In this document: piece after piece, positions 52,606 to 61,962 of the stretch | Layout: every line of letters starts with the position of its first letter | Numbering within the stretch: the first letter of the stretch is position 1 | Source: Ostreococcus lucimarinus CCE9901 | Lineage: Eukaryota > Chlorophyta > Mamiellophyceae > Mamiellales > Bathycoccaceae | NCBI RefSeq assembly: GCF_000092065.1 | Contig: NC_009358.1 | Location: 310,001 to 374,000 of the forward strand | Direction of reading: 5' to 3' | DNA length: 64,000 nucleotides | Program-made: the position numbers and the translations under genes | The notes under the pieces: generated by a model | Database searches by the model: none | Seen by the model: the letters and a program-made list of their open reading frames with translations, nothing else | Told to the model about the DNA's origin: nothing

Positions 52606-54339
52606 ATGGCGTACCCGACGCTGACGAGCGGGGCGGCGATCGCGACGGTGGAGGCGACGACGCTGTTTTTTTTCGTCGTCGCGATGGCGTTCGCGGTGCG
52701 GAGGGAGGATGGGACGCGGATGACGGCGACTGAGTTCGCGAGGGCGGCGAAGAAGCCGAACGTGCGATGGATGTCGGCGAAGAACTCGCTGCCGTGGCAA
52801 CAGGTGGGGCTGTCGTACTTCGCGGGAGGTATGGGGGCGTGGGTGTACTACGGCACGACCGAGATGGGCGCGAACACGCGGTTGTCGTGGTGGGGGGTGT
52901 TCGGGTACTCGTTCGCGAGCGCGTCGCCGGCGATTTTGATGATCTTCATCGCGCCGACGATCAAGGCGTTCGTGGGCGACAAGAATGGGTTCTCGGTGAC
53001 TGATTTCGCGCTCACGCGATTCGGTCGTTGCATGCAACTCGTCGCCGCGTTCATGAGCACGATGTATCTGTTCATCTTCTTGTGCGCGGAAATTTCCACC
53101 ATCGCCAACGTCGCCGCGCTCTTCTCCGACGTGCAGGGTGCGGAATCCAAGTACTCTCGCGACGTCATTCTCGGCACGGTCTGCGTCATCACGCTTTCGT
53201 ACACCATGATTGCGGGTTTACCCGCGTCCGTGATCACCGATCGCGTGCAAGGCGTGATGATTACCGGTTTCATGTTGCTCTTCAGCTGCGTCGTGCTCGC
53301 GAAGAACGAAGTCACCGCGACGCAGATGCGCGCGGTGTCCAAGTCCACCACGAACGGGTTTGTCGTCATGATCACTCTGATCATCGCTACCCTCGGCGCA
53401 GAATTATTCAACGCCGGTCAGTGGCAGCGCGTGTACGCCGCCCGTTCCACGCAAGATCTTCGCAAAGGTCTCGCGTTGGGCGCCGGTATGATTTTTGTCG
53501 TCATGTGGTTCTTCGGTATTCTCGGTGTCACCGCCGTGGCCAAGTACCGCGCCGATTTCGACGACTTCTCCAGGCTCCATTACCTTGCGTTCTTCGAACT
53601 CGCCGAAGGTCTCGCAAAGGGTTGGCACGTAATCATTCTGATTTTTGCAACCTCGCTTTGCGTGAGTTCGGTGGATTCCATCCAAAACGGCTTAACTTCT
53701 GTGTTATACCGTGACATCTTGAACTACGATCTTCCAGCAAACTCGGTGCGAGTAATTTGCGCTGCGTTGAATGTCGGTGCCATTTTCGTCGCCGTCGATA
53801 AGATTGACGTCTTGTCTCTCTTTTTGATGGTTGACTTGGTGTGCGCGCTCGCCGCGCCGGCGCTCTACCTCGGTCTCATCCGCAAAGACATCAACTCCTT
53901 CATCATCGCACCGACCGAGCTCGGTGCAATCATGGGCGTTGTGTGTGGCTGCATCGCCGTCATCGTTCAAGGCGCCGTCCTCGATTTGGACGGCGCGTGG
54001 ACCGATAAGTACGGCGCGGTGCACTCCACCAGGGCCGCGGCCATGGTTAACCCGCCGATTGTTCACCGCGCGTGGGGTCCGTTTGGAAACTTTTGGCTTC
54101 CGGACGGCACAACCATCGAAGGCGGTGGCTTGCAAGCCTTTGGCGGCAAGCGCACTCTCCTCACGTTCATCCTCGCCGTCGTCTTCTCTGCTTTCGGTAC
54201 CATGTTCTTCTCTTGGCTCGACGTGTACTTTCGCGGCGAATCCGCCCGTAAACCGTTGATTAAAGTCAAGTTGCTCAAGAAGGGCAGGACAGGCATCGAG
54301 GAGAAACCTCTCGAGGCAGTCGAGACGACGACGGTGTAA
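52606..54339 (+). CDS. Sodium:solute symporter (SSS/SLC5 family)
   Basis: A 577-aa protein with about 13-14 hydrophobic helices. It starts with a helix (AIATVEATTLFFFVVAMAFA), then a long loop, then helices in the SSS order, including VQGVMITGFMLLFSCVVLA and AELFNAGQWQRVYAAR, the latter like the conserved N.GQWQR/W region of SSS carriers. The C-terminus is basic (KPLIKVKLLKKGRTG). SSS carriers couple sodium to uptake of urea, nucleobases, sugars, proline or anions; the sequence alone does not fix the substrate. In a marine alga a sodium-driven nutrient carrier fits. The ATG at 52606 is the first that precedes the first helix. Confidence 0.87.
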   Translation: MAYPTLTSGAAIATVEATTLFFFVVAMAFAVRREDGTRMTATEFARAAKKPNVRWMSAKNSLPWQQVGLSYFAGGMGAWVYYGTTEMGANTRLSWWGVFGYSFASASPAILMIFIAPTIKAFVGDKNGFSVTDFALTRFGRCMQLVAAFMSTMYLFIFLCAEISTIANVAALFSDVQGAESKYSRDVILGTVCVITLSYTMIAGLPASVITDRVQGVMITGFMLLFSCVVLAKNEVTATQMRAVSKSTTNGFVVMITLIIATLGAELFNAGQWQRVYAARSTQDLRKGLALGAGMIFVVMWFFGILGVTAVAKYRADFDDFSRLHYLAFFELAEGLAKGWHVIILIFATSLCVSSVDSIQNGLTSVLYRDILNYDLPANSVRVICAALNVGAIFVAVDKIDVLSLFLMVDLVCALAAPALYLGLIRKDINSFIIAPTELGAIMGVVCGCIAVIVQGAVLDLDGAWTDKYGAVHSTRAAAMVNPPIVHRAWGPFGNFWLPDGTTIEGGGLQAFGGKRTLLTFILAVVFSAFGTMFFSWLDVYFRGESARKPLIKVKLLKKGRTGIEEKPLEAVETTTV

Positions 54340-54558
54340 ACGACAAGATTCGTACATTTCAAGATTCGGAGACAATCCTTTGGATTTTTTCCACCTTTTC
54401 TCACAAGCGGAAGACTCAACTCAGACTCACTTAGACGTAGCTCTTTTTTAGTTGCTCAGTCGTACGGTAGGTACTGTAGCCTCACTTCCAATAATATTTA
54501 TATTTTCTACAAAACAAAGAATGTCGCTACTGCCGCGCTACTGCTACTATGCATGCTA
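54340..54558. other. AT-rich convergent intergenic region
   Basis: About 219 bp between the symporter and dihydrouridine synthase stops. It is distinctly AT-rich, with AATAATATTTATATTTT near 54490. It holds both 3' UTRs; no gene or tRNA found. Confidence 0.5.
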
Positions 54559-55887
54559 CTATGTGTACTGATTTCGCTTCGAGAACGCGTCGACGAGGAC
54601 GTTTTGAGGCGTCTGCCATTCGGCGCGCACGAGCGTCTCGACGGTGCGCAACACGTCCTCTGCGCTCGTTTTCGTTGGATCGAGCTGCATCACAGACTTC
54701 ATGTGAGGCAATAAATTGGGATTCCCAGCAAACAAATATTTCACGATGGATTTAATCTTCCCCACCTTGAAGGTCTCGAGCTCTTGCGCCTGGACGCCGC
54801 TCCCGCGCTTGCCGTTTGGTTTATTTTCCGTCTTGAACACCTCCGCCGCGAAAGTTCTTAAAAAGTCAATCACGAGCTCGACTTCGAACTCGCGCTCGAA
54901 GACATCATCGCTCACTCGCACAACTCCTTGAGCGTCCCGCGAGACTGTTGCAGCGATGCGTCGAAAGATTAATGGATCTTGCACCGCCCCGCGACCGAGC
55001 ATGATGCCGTCCGCGTCGCTCACCCTGAGCAATTCAGCGGCGCGTTGCGGACTCGTGACGTCCCCATTCCCGAGCACCGGAATGTCCAAAACATCTTTCG
55101 CGAACGCGATTTCTTCCCAATTCGCTCGACCTGAGTACCCTTGCGCGCGCGTTCTCGCGTGTAGCGACACGAATCTCGCCCCCGCCTCGCGAGCCGCCAG
55201 CAAATTCTCCCGCAACAACGACGAATCGTCGTATCCGCTCCGAAGCTTCATCGTCACGTGCGCGCCGCTTCCTCTCGCCCCATCCGCCACCGCCTTCACG
55301 CACGCGTACACGTACTCGGGATCTCTCAACAGCGACGATCCCGCGCCTTTCCCCGTGACCACGTTCGCCGGGCATCCGCAATTCAAGTCGATTCGCGGCG
55401 CCGATTTCTCCGTCGCCAAATGTCTCGCCGCGAGCTCCAGCAACCACGGTTCGCTCCCCATGATCTGCGCCCCCAGCGGCACGCGCGCCGTCGCGTTGAA
55501 TCTCAACTCATCCGCGTCGTAATTTGCGCACAGATTCTTCACCAATTTCGTCGGATCCGCGCCGTTCGGCAGCGCGCCCGGAATTCTGATAAACTCTCGA
55601 CACGCCTCGTCGAAACCACCGGCGCCGTTCGCCGCGAGCGCGACGCGGAACCGCGCGTCGCCGAGCCCTTCCATCGGCGCCGCGAACGTCGGCACCGCGC
55701 CTCCGCGTCGACCGCGCGCGAACAGCGCGTCGTAGTCGAAGCGCGGCGGCGTCGACGCGCCGTCGGTGGACGCGGCGGCGGCGGCGGCGGCGCGCGTTCG
55801 AGCGTCGCGCGCGCGTCGCGCGCGCGCGCGAGGACGACCGCGCGAGGGCGACGATCGCGGCGCGCGCGAGGACGGCAGGGCGCGCAT
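54559..55887 (-). CDS. DusC-like tRNA-dihydrouridine synthase, probably organellar
   Basis: A 442-aa protein from the ATG at 55887; an alternative ATG at 56031 would add 48 residues and overlap the divergent gene. The first ~45 residues (Arg/Ser/Ala, then a poly-Ala run) look like a transit peptide. The flavin barrel shows FAAPMEGLGDARFR (~68), EFIRIPGALP, LGAQIMGS, DLNCGCPANVVTGKGAGSSLL with the catalytic Cys (~167), HARTRAQGYSGRANW, PVLGNGDVTS and GIMLGRGAVQDP. APMEG plus DLNCGCP is the bacterial DusC type rather than the cytosolic Dus1-4 types. Dus enzymes reduce uridines of the tRNA D-loop. Organelle targeting is inference. Confidence 0.9.
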   Translation of the reverse strand: MRALPSSRAPRSSPSRGRPRARARRARDARTRAAAAAAASTDGASTPPRFDYDALFARGRRGGAVPTFAAPMEGLGDARFRVALAANGAGGFDEACREFIRIPGALPNGADPTKLVKNLCANYDADELRFNATARVPLGAQIMGSEPWLLELAARHLATEKSAPRIDLNCGCPANVVTGKGAGSSLLRDPEYVYACVKAVADGARGSGAHVTMKLRSGYDDSSLLRENLLAAREAGARFVSLHARTRAQGYSGRANWEEIAFAKDVLDIPVLGNGDVTSPQRAAELLRVSDADGIMLGRGAVQDPLIFRRIAATVSRDAQGVVRVSDDVFEREFEVELVIDFLRTFAAEVFKTENKPNGKRGSGVQAQELETFKVGKIKSIVKYLFAGNPNLLPHMKSVMQLDPTKTSAEDVLRTVETLVRAEWQTPQNVLVDAFSKRNQYT

Positions 55888-56029
55888 GCGGGCGCGTCGC
55901 GACGCCGCGCGCGTCGGAGTGTCGATTCGTCTGCCGAGTGTGCTATTTTGGGACGCGCGCGCGCGCGTCACTGCGCGGCGCGCGCGGCGCGTCGACGATC
56001 GAGGGCGGCGACGAGGCTTTAAAATTACC
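55888..56029. promoter_or_regulatory. Short bidirectional region, Dus / LRR protein
   Basis: A 142-bp GC-rich gap; an ATG occurs on each strand at 56030/56031. No distinct promoter motif. Confidence 0.4.
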
Positions 56030-59000
56030 ATGAACGTCGCGCGCGACCGGCCGACGGTGGCGGAGGCGTACGCGCGCGCGCAGGCGCGCGTGTGCGCGAG
56101 GCTGCAGAGAGAGCAGGAAGTCGCGCGGGCGTCGAGCGCGGTGCGCGCGGTCGACGACGACGCGCGCGCGCGCGACCGCGCGACGGTGGACGTCGTTCGA
56201 GTCGTTGAACGGGGCGAGGGATCGTCGAGGCATCCGCGACGGGTGGCTCGAGAGGAGATCGGCGCGTGGCGGGTGCGCAGACTGGCGACGCGGGACGAGC
56301 GCGCGGCGGCGTACGCGGCGGCGTGCGTCGAACACGGTGCGCGCGTCAGTTCGAGAGTGCTGCGACAGTTGGAGAAAAAGTACGCCGATGTGGCGTCTTC
56401 GGGTCTGGGGTCGAGCGGCGCGAAGGCGATCGCGGCGGGCGTGGCGGAGAACGCGACGATGGAGAGCCTAAACGTGAGTCGGAATCAAATCGACGACGAC
56501 GGAGTCTCTGCGTTGTGCGCCGCGGCCGCGCGCGCGAAGGTTCTGCGGGCGCTGAATTTTAGTGAAAACAAAGTTTCGAGCGCGATCGCGCCCACGTGCG
56601 CGGAAGCGGTGAAAAAAATCAAGGTTTTGAATTTTTCGGCGTGCGGCGTCGACGACGCGTGCGCGACGGCGTTGTTCGCCGCTCTTCGGAGCAACACGTG
56701 CGGACTCGAAAGTTTGAATTTATCAAGGAATAAGTTGACCGATGCGAGTGGTCGATGCATCGGCGACGCCTTGGGCGCGGACATTTCGTTACGAGTTCTC
56801 AACGTGTCCTGGAACGCCATCGGCTCGGAGTGGTGCGCGCACGTGTCGCGCGGTCTGAAGCTGAACACGCGATTAGAATTCTTATCCTTGGCGTGGAACG
56901 GCATCGGTGACGAAGGTGGTAAACACATAGGTGACTCACTGAGCGTCAATCGATCGCTACTGGAGCTCGATTTATCGCGATGTCGATTGGGATGCGACGC
57001 GTCGATGGTCATAAGCGAAGGCTTGCGAACGAACGACGTGTTGACGACACTTCGACTAGATCACAACGCCATGGGCGAAGACGGCGGGCGGCACTTGATG
57101 TCCATGTTACTGGAAAACGATTGTCTCACAGTGCTGACGTGCTCGGGATCTTCTTTCGTGGACGTGCCGAAGAAGAAGAGGAAATCCACCACGAAACACG
57201 GCGTCGCGGCGTTCAATTCGCACAATCCAGACGGCCGATACACGCTAAATCTCGACGACACGGGTGAGCGCGCCATCGCATCAAAGTTGTGGCACTTAGA
57301 AAGCGAGAATCCTGGAAGCATGACGAGCGCTAAAAAGGTTCCTTCGGGTGTGGATGTGCTGGATGATTTCAAGCGCGAAGGCTTGAGCGGCGTCTCGCGC
57401 GGCGTGATCGAGATTCAATTCGTCACGAGCGCAGCGCGTTTGGCGAGACGGCCTGTGGTCATCGAAGACGAAGACTTTGAAAATATCTTGAGGCAACTTC
57501 GAAGCAATCGGCTTTCAGACTTCGAGCGGCTCAGTCGACTCATGCTGTTTTGCCGCAGCTACTACTTTGAAACCTCGCACGCCGCGAAACTTCTAGATAC
57601 CTTTATTCTCGAAGGCACCGATCGCTTACAAGCCGCCTCAGCTATTTACGCGCGCTTACTTGATGCTGAAAACGCTGAGAAGATGTTCACATCGAAGTTT
57701 GAGTTCGAAAAGCTTCGGAACATACTTGGTTCTTACGCACATTTTCGCGCGGCGAATCCCACAGGGCGGTACGATTTAAACTTAGCTGTCGACATAGACA
57801 GAACGATCGCTTCGACGATGATGGACAGCGCAACGTTCGAAGGGCGACGCCGAACGTGGCGAAACGTGCGATTGAATCGGACGCGAATCACGGATGTGAT
57901 GCCGTCAGGTGTTCCCGAGTCGCTCATGCGATGCATGCCAAACGTCGGCACGCTCGAATTCGATTACACGAGCAACATTCGCGCGTCAGAAAGCGCGATG
58001 GCGGAAACCGATGAGAAACTTCACACGTTTCTGCATTCAGTCGCAGTCTTGACCAACTCAACGAGCGAATGGGCGGCCGTGAGATCAGTGAGGGCGCTTT
58101 ACGCTCTTCGCGAGGCTTCGGTGCGCGTGCACGTGAACGCACGTCAATACCAGAGAGTATGCGACGCTTTTCCACCCGGTCCCGATCGCGTAGAGGCGGC
58201 CGTGATCTTATTCAATCGCGTGATCGACCACGCCAACGTACCCGCCGTCGTCGGTCGGTATTCAAGTTTCGAGCAAAGTATTTTTGGCGCTCGCATGGGA
58301 TGGAGAAACGTCCTCGGCGATTCGCCGCAGGCGTTCACGATGCACTACAGACTCGATCTGAACTGCGACGAGCAAGCGAGCGTGGCGAAGCACTTAGTCA
58401 GCGCCGCGGTGCGTGATTACAAAGACGTTCAAGTCATACGTAACGTCACCATCAACGGTCGAAGACTTCCTCGCGATCCCGTCGAGGACGACACCCTTTG
58501 GAGCGTGCTCACCGCCGAATCCTTCACCCCCGTGCTCGAATTCGACTACTTCGGCGCCGACGTCTGGGACGTCGTCCGTCGAGAGTTAAACATCACCGAA
58601 ATCCCCGACGAAAAGCCCGAGCGCGAGGCCGCGCTCAAGCGTCTCGCCTCCCGGCTCGCCTTCCTCCGAGCGTCCACCCTCCAGTGCGCCTGGATCGAGC
58701 TCGCCGCCGCCGACGCCGCCCTCCCTCATCCAACCGGCGACGCCTCGTGGCGCAAATCCTGGCACGAAACCCTCCGAATGATTTGTCGCACCGAGCACTC
58801 CCACAGCTCTAAATCTCCGCTCCGTCTCATCTTCGACTTCCTCGACGCCGACGGTTCCGCCTCCCTCTCCATCGACGAATTCGTCGCCGGCGCCTCGAGC
58901 GCCCTCGGCCGTCCGATCCCTCGCGCTTTGCTCGCGCCGTACTTCGACCCGCGCCACTTCACCGACGACAGGCACTTGGGCGTCGTTTCTTTCGACGTTT

Positions 59001-59032
59001 TCGAGGCGATTTGCGTGGAGAATTTCGCGTGA
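56030..59032 (+). CDS. Leucine-rich-repeat (RNI type) protein with DUF4476-like repeats and EF-hand
   Basis: A 1000-aa protein. Residues ~135-360 hold about eight RNI-type leucine-rich repeats (e.g. LRVLNVSWNAIGSEWCAHV, LEFLSLAWNGIGDEGGKHI). Residues ~395-900 contain a motif repeated three times: NPDGRYTLNLDDTGERAIAS, NPTGRYDLNLAVDIDRTIAS and FTMHYRLDLNCDEQASVAK. They alternate with two helical blocks of DUF4476 shape (RSYYFETSHAAKLLDTF, LREASVRVHVNARQYQRV). The C-terminus has an EF-hand-like loop DFLDADGSASLSIDEF (~942). The layout suggests a calcium-responsive scaffold, possibly cytoskeletal; the function is unknown. The ATG at 56030 is nearest the first conserved helix; longer starts add only Arg/Ala-rich sequence. 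Confidence 0.8.
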   Translation: MNVARDRPTVAEAYARAQARVCARLQREQEVARASSAVRAVDDDARARDRATVDVVRVVERGEGSSRHPRRVAREEIGAWRVRRLATRDERAAAYAAACVEHGARVSSRVLRQLEKKYADVASSGLGSSGAKAIAAGVAENATMESLNVSRNQIDDDGVSALCAAAARAKVLRALNFSENKVSSAIAPTCAEAVKKIKVLNFSACGVDDACATALFAALRSNTCGLESLNLSRNKLTDASGRCIGDALGADISLRVLNVSWNAIGSEWCAHVSRGLKLNTRLEFLSLAWNGIGDEGGKHIGDSLSVNRSLLELDLSRCRLGCDASMVISEGLRTNDVLTTLRLDHNAMGEDGGRHLMSMLLENDCLTVLTCSGSSFVDVPKKKRKSTTKHGVAAFNSHNPDGRYTLNLDDTGERAIASKLWHLESENPGSMTSAKKVPSGVDVLDDFKREGLSGVSRGVIEIQFVTSAARLARRPVVIEDEDFENILRQLRSNRLSDFERLSRLMLFCRSYYFETSHAAKLLDTFILEGTDRLQAASAIYARLLDAENAEKMFTSKFEFEKLRNILGSYAHFRAANPTGRYDLNLAVDIDRTIASTMMDSATFEGRRRTWRNVRLNRTRITDVMPSGVPESLMRCMPNVGTLEFDYTSNIRASESAMAETDEKLHTFLHSVAVLTNSTSEWAAVRSVRALYALREASVRVHVNARQYQRVCDAFPPGPDRVEAAVILFNRVIDHANVPAVVGRYSSFEQSIFGARMGWRNVLGDSPQAFTMHYRLDLNCDEQASVAKHLVSAAVRDYKDVQVIRNVTINGRRLPRDPVEDDTLWSVLTAESFTPVLEFDYFGADVWDVVRRELNITEIPDEKPEREAALKRLASRLAFLRASTLQCAWIELAAADAALPHPTGDASWRKSWHETLRMICRTEHSHSSKSPLRLIFDFLDADGSASLSIDEFVAGASSALGRPIPRALLAPYFDPRHFTDDRHLGVVSFDVFEAICVENFA

Positions 59033-59149
59033 TCGCGCGTCGAGATTTCATCAACCAGACGTTAAGCGCGGGCGCGGCGAAGAGCGACGCGCCGCGCGCG
59101 TTTCGAGAGCATCGCTTCGCCGCGCCGCGTCTCGCTCGAGCCACCCTGG

Positions 59150-61759
59150 ATGTGGCGACGCACTCCTCGCCTCGGCATCAATCAATCAATCGATCGATCG
59201 CTCGCTCGCTCGTCGACCGCGTCGGCCCTGCGCGCGTCGCGGACGCGCCCGATGTCGCGCGCGCATCAACGCGCGTCCGCGGTGCCCGCGCGCGCGCGCG
59301 CGCGCGCGTCCGCGACGCGGCGCGCGCGCGAGCGACCGGGACGCATCCGACCGGGACGCGGTGACGTCGCGGTCGCCGGCGCGCGAAACGTCGCGCTCGA
59401 CGCGTTCGGACGCGCGCGCGCGCTCGAAAACCGCGCGCGCGAACGATGGACGGCGACGAGCGACGCGCGCGCGCGCGCGCGAGGGCGCGGACGGGCGAAC
59501 GCGACGGGGGACGAGGACGTGGACGCGGCGCTGGCGCTGCTGGCGACGACGTCGTCGGTGGATGAGGCGATCGAGGACGACGCGATGACGACCACGGGGA
59601 CGAGGATCGTGCGCGTGAGCGATTCGGTCGAGCGCGGGGGGCGGAGATTGAAGAGACGGCGAAGGAGACGGCGGGACGCGTACGACGCGCTGCGCGGGGA
59701 GTTTGATAAACCAAAGTTGCTGCGATTCTTTCGACGACGACCGTTGCAAGTCGCGGGACGGTTGGCGACGATCATTCGAGTCGGACGACGGGTGATAAAA
59801 AGCTGGAAGAAGCAGGAGGATTGGGCGCCGGAGAAGCGCACGCGGGGGGCGGAGTTGAGAGCGGCGATGACGCGCTTGGGGCCGGTGTTTGTGAAAATCG
59901 GGCAGACGCTGTCGCAGCGTCCGGATTTGATCGGGGAAGAGGCGGCGGATGAATTGAAGTTGCTGCAACAAAGTAATGAGCCGTTTCCGGATCGGTTGGC
60001 GTGGAGAACGATCGTGGAAGATTTGGAATGGGATGGGCCCATCGCGCCGAATCACGCATACGTCGGCGTGAACCCAGACGCAAAGCCTTTGTTCGCAGAA
60101 TTTAGCGCGAAACCCATCGCCGCGGCGTCATTAGGACAAGTTTACAAGGCAAAGACGTGGGAAGGTGAAGACGTGGCGGTGAAGGTGCAAAGACCGAAGG
60201 TGATGCGACAAGTTGCCCTCGACTGGACGTGCTGGTCGCTCTCCCTTTCGACGCTCAAGCGCTTGTGGGGGACCACGACGGAGCTCGACGTCATCGCCGA
60301 TGAGGTCGGGCAAGGCGTTTGGCAAGAACTGGACTACACGCAAGAGGCGGCGCACATGGACGAGTTCAACGAGCGGCATAAGTGGTTGGGTTTCGTTCGC
60401 GCGCCAGAGTGGCTGCCGCAGTACACGGGACCAGAGGGTCGAGCGAGAATACTCACCACAGAGTGGATCGATGGCAATCACATCGCGGATTTAACTCAAG
60501 AGAAAAAGCTCATCATGGCGCAAATGGCGGTCGAAGCGTGCGTGGCGCAGCTGATTTACACTGGTTTTGTCCACGCGGATCCGCACGAAGGGAACATGAT
60601 GCTCGACAAAAACGACATGCTCGTATTTTTGGATTTCGGGCTCATGAGCGAAGTGGAGCCTTTCATCATGGAAGGCTTCGCAAAGGGCATTCAGCACATG
60701 ATTTCCGGGAACTGGGAGGGTTTAGTGTTGGTTTTCCAAGAGGTTGGCTTCACGCCAAAGGAAGGTTTCTTGAAGCGCGACGACCGCAGCGACACGTACA
60801 AACCGGCGACGTTGGAAGAGATGACGGCGGCGGTGGCGAAGACTTTGTCCTCGGAAGAAGGTGGTCAAAGTCGTTTTGGTGCGCTCGCGACCGGATTGGC
60901 CAAGCTCAGCGCGAACTTCAAGTTCCTGACGCCGCCTTACATCATCCTTCTCATCAGAACGTTTTTGACGCTCGAAGGCATCGCGGAGAAGGCGGATCCG
61001 AATTTTAACATTTACACCGCAGCGTTACCGTACGCTATTCGACGTGCCATGGCGCCTTCAACGCCGGAAGGTCAAAGAGCGATGCGCGAGACGTTTTTGA
61101 ACGAGTCCAACGAGTTGCGATGGGATCGCATGGAAGAGCTCGTGTTGAACGACACGGTGGACGAAGACGAGACACCCGCCACTGAAGTATCGACGACGGA
61201 TACCGAGAGCGACGTGTTCGGCGATAGCCAAGCGCTCATGGCGCAGCGCAGCAAAGAGGTTGTCGGTAGACTCTTGGGCTCGACCGAAGGTACCGCGTTG
61301 CGTCGCGTCGCGTTCGCGGCTAACACGGAACAAATCGTCGAGTACTTATCCGGTCCTCAAGGCACGGCGCTGCGCGCGAAGAGCATCAGAATGCTCAGCC
61401 GTACGCTCCAAGATCTTTGGACCGCTCGGCGTTTTGTGCGCCGAAATCCAGTCAAAGTCGCCGCTTTGCCGGTGTGGCCCGAATCCGACGAAGCGCGTCG
61501 CATTCGCGAACGCCAGGATCGCGCCCAAAAGCGCGCTCTTTCTTTTCTCTTCGGCACGCACATGTCGCGATTGATTCGCAAGCCCATCTTACTATTACGC
61601 GCCCTCGCGTTGAGCGCGCACATCGTGGCCTCCGCCTTCGTCTACGCCCTCGCGGTCACGGTTTGGGACACCATCAAATGGGTCAACGGTTTCACGCCTT
61701 GGGGATTCGTTTGGGCGCGTTTCGTCGCCTCGCGCTTGGACACATCCAAGCCCGCGTAG
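59150..61759 (+). CDS. ABC1/COQ8/UbiB-family atypical kinase, probably plastid
   Basis: An 869-aa protein. The first ~110 residues are Arg/Ala/Ser-rich, a likely transit peptide that includes a microsatellite. The ABC1 core has the KxGQ motif [20 protein letters not shown] (~246), the Ala-rich loop [12 protein letters not shown] (~325), AVKVQRPKV, the catalytic [11 protein letters not shown] (~471) and DFGLMSE (~495). All signature residues are present. ABC1K proteins of plants control prenylquinone metabolism and plastoglobule function; mitochondrial COQ8 supports ubiquinone synthesis. The C-terminal ~250 residues include a hydrophobic end ([20 protein letters not shown]) that may touch membranes. 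Plastid location is inference. Confidence 0.9.
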   Translation: MWRRTPRLGINQSIDRSLARSSTASALRASRTRPMSRAHQRASAVPARARARASATRRARERPGRIRPGRGDVAVAGARNVALDAFGRARALENRARERWTATSDARARARGRGRANATGDEDVDAALALLATTSSVDEAIEDDAMTTTGTRIVRVSDSVERGGRRLKRRRRRRRDAYDALRGEFDKPKLLRFFRRRPLQVAGRLATIIRVGRRVIKSWKKQEDWAPEKRTRGAELRAAMTRLGPVFVKIGQTLSQRPDLIGEEAADELKLLQQSNEPFPDRLAWRTIVEDLEWDGPIAPNHAYVGVNPDAKPLFAEFSAKPIAAASLGQVYKAKTWEGEDVAVKVQRPKVMRQVALDWTCWSLSLSTLKRLWGTTTELDVIADEVGQGVWQELDYTQEAAHMDEFNERHKWLGFVRAPEWLPQYTGPEGRARILTTEWIDGNHIADLTQEKKLIMAQMAVEACVAQLIYTGFVHADPHEGNMMLDKNDMLVFLDFGLMSEVEPFIMEGFAKGIQHMISGNWEGLVLVFQEVGFTPKEGFLKRDDRSDTYKPATLEEMTAAVAKTLSSEEGGQSRFGALATGLAKLSANFKFLTPPYIILLIRTFLTLEGIAEKADPNFNIYTAALPYAIRRAMAPSTPEGQRAMRETFLNESNELRWDRMEELVLNDTVDEDETPATEVSTTDTESDVFGDSQALMAQRSKEVVGRLLGSTEGTALRRVAFAANTEQIVEYLSGPQGTALRAKSIRMLSRTLQDLWTARRFVRRNPVKVAALPVWPESDEARRIRERQDRAQKRALSFLFGTHMSRLIRKPILLLRALALSAHIVASAFVYALAVTVWDTIKWVNGFTPWGFVWARFVASRLDTSKPA
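59177..59212 (+). repeat. Graded tetranucleotide repeat: 3x ATCA, 3x ATCG, 3x CTCG
   Basis: A 36-bp perfect series within the 5' coding part of the ABC1K gene, encoding [13 protein letters not shown] change of copy number would shift the frame unless three units change together. Confidence 0.9.
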
Positions 61760-61962
61760 CGACACCGCGATCGAACCCGCGATCACCACATCGATATTAC
61801 ATACCATAGATTTAATACGCAATAGACGCGACGCTCAATCCTTCCTCCCTCGCGCGTCTCGCGCGTCTCGCCTCGCGTCTCTTCGTCTCGCGCGTCGCGA
61901 CAGCCGCGCGTCGGTTTCAAACGCATCCGCACGTCTCGGCGCGCGCCGTCTCGACGCGCGTC

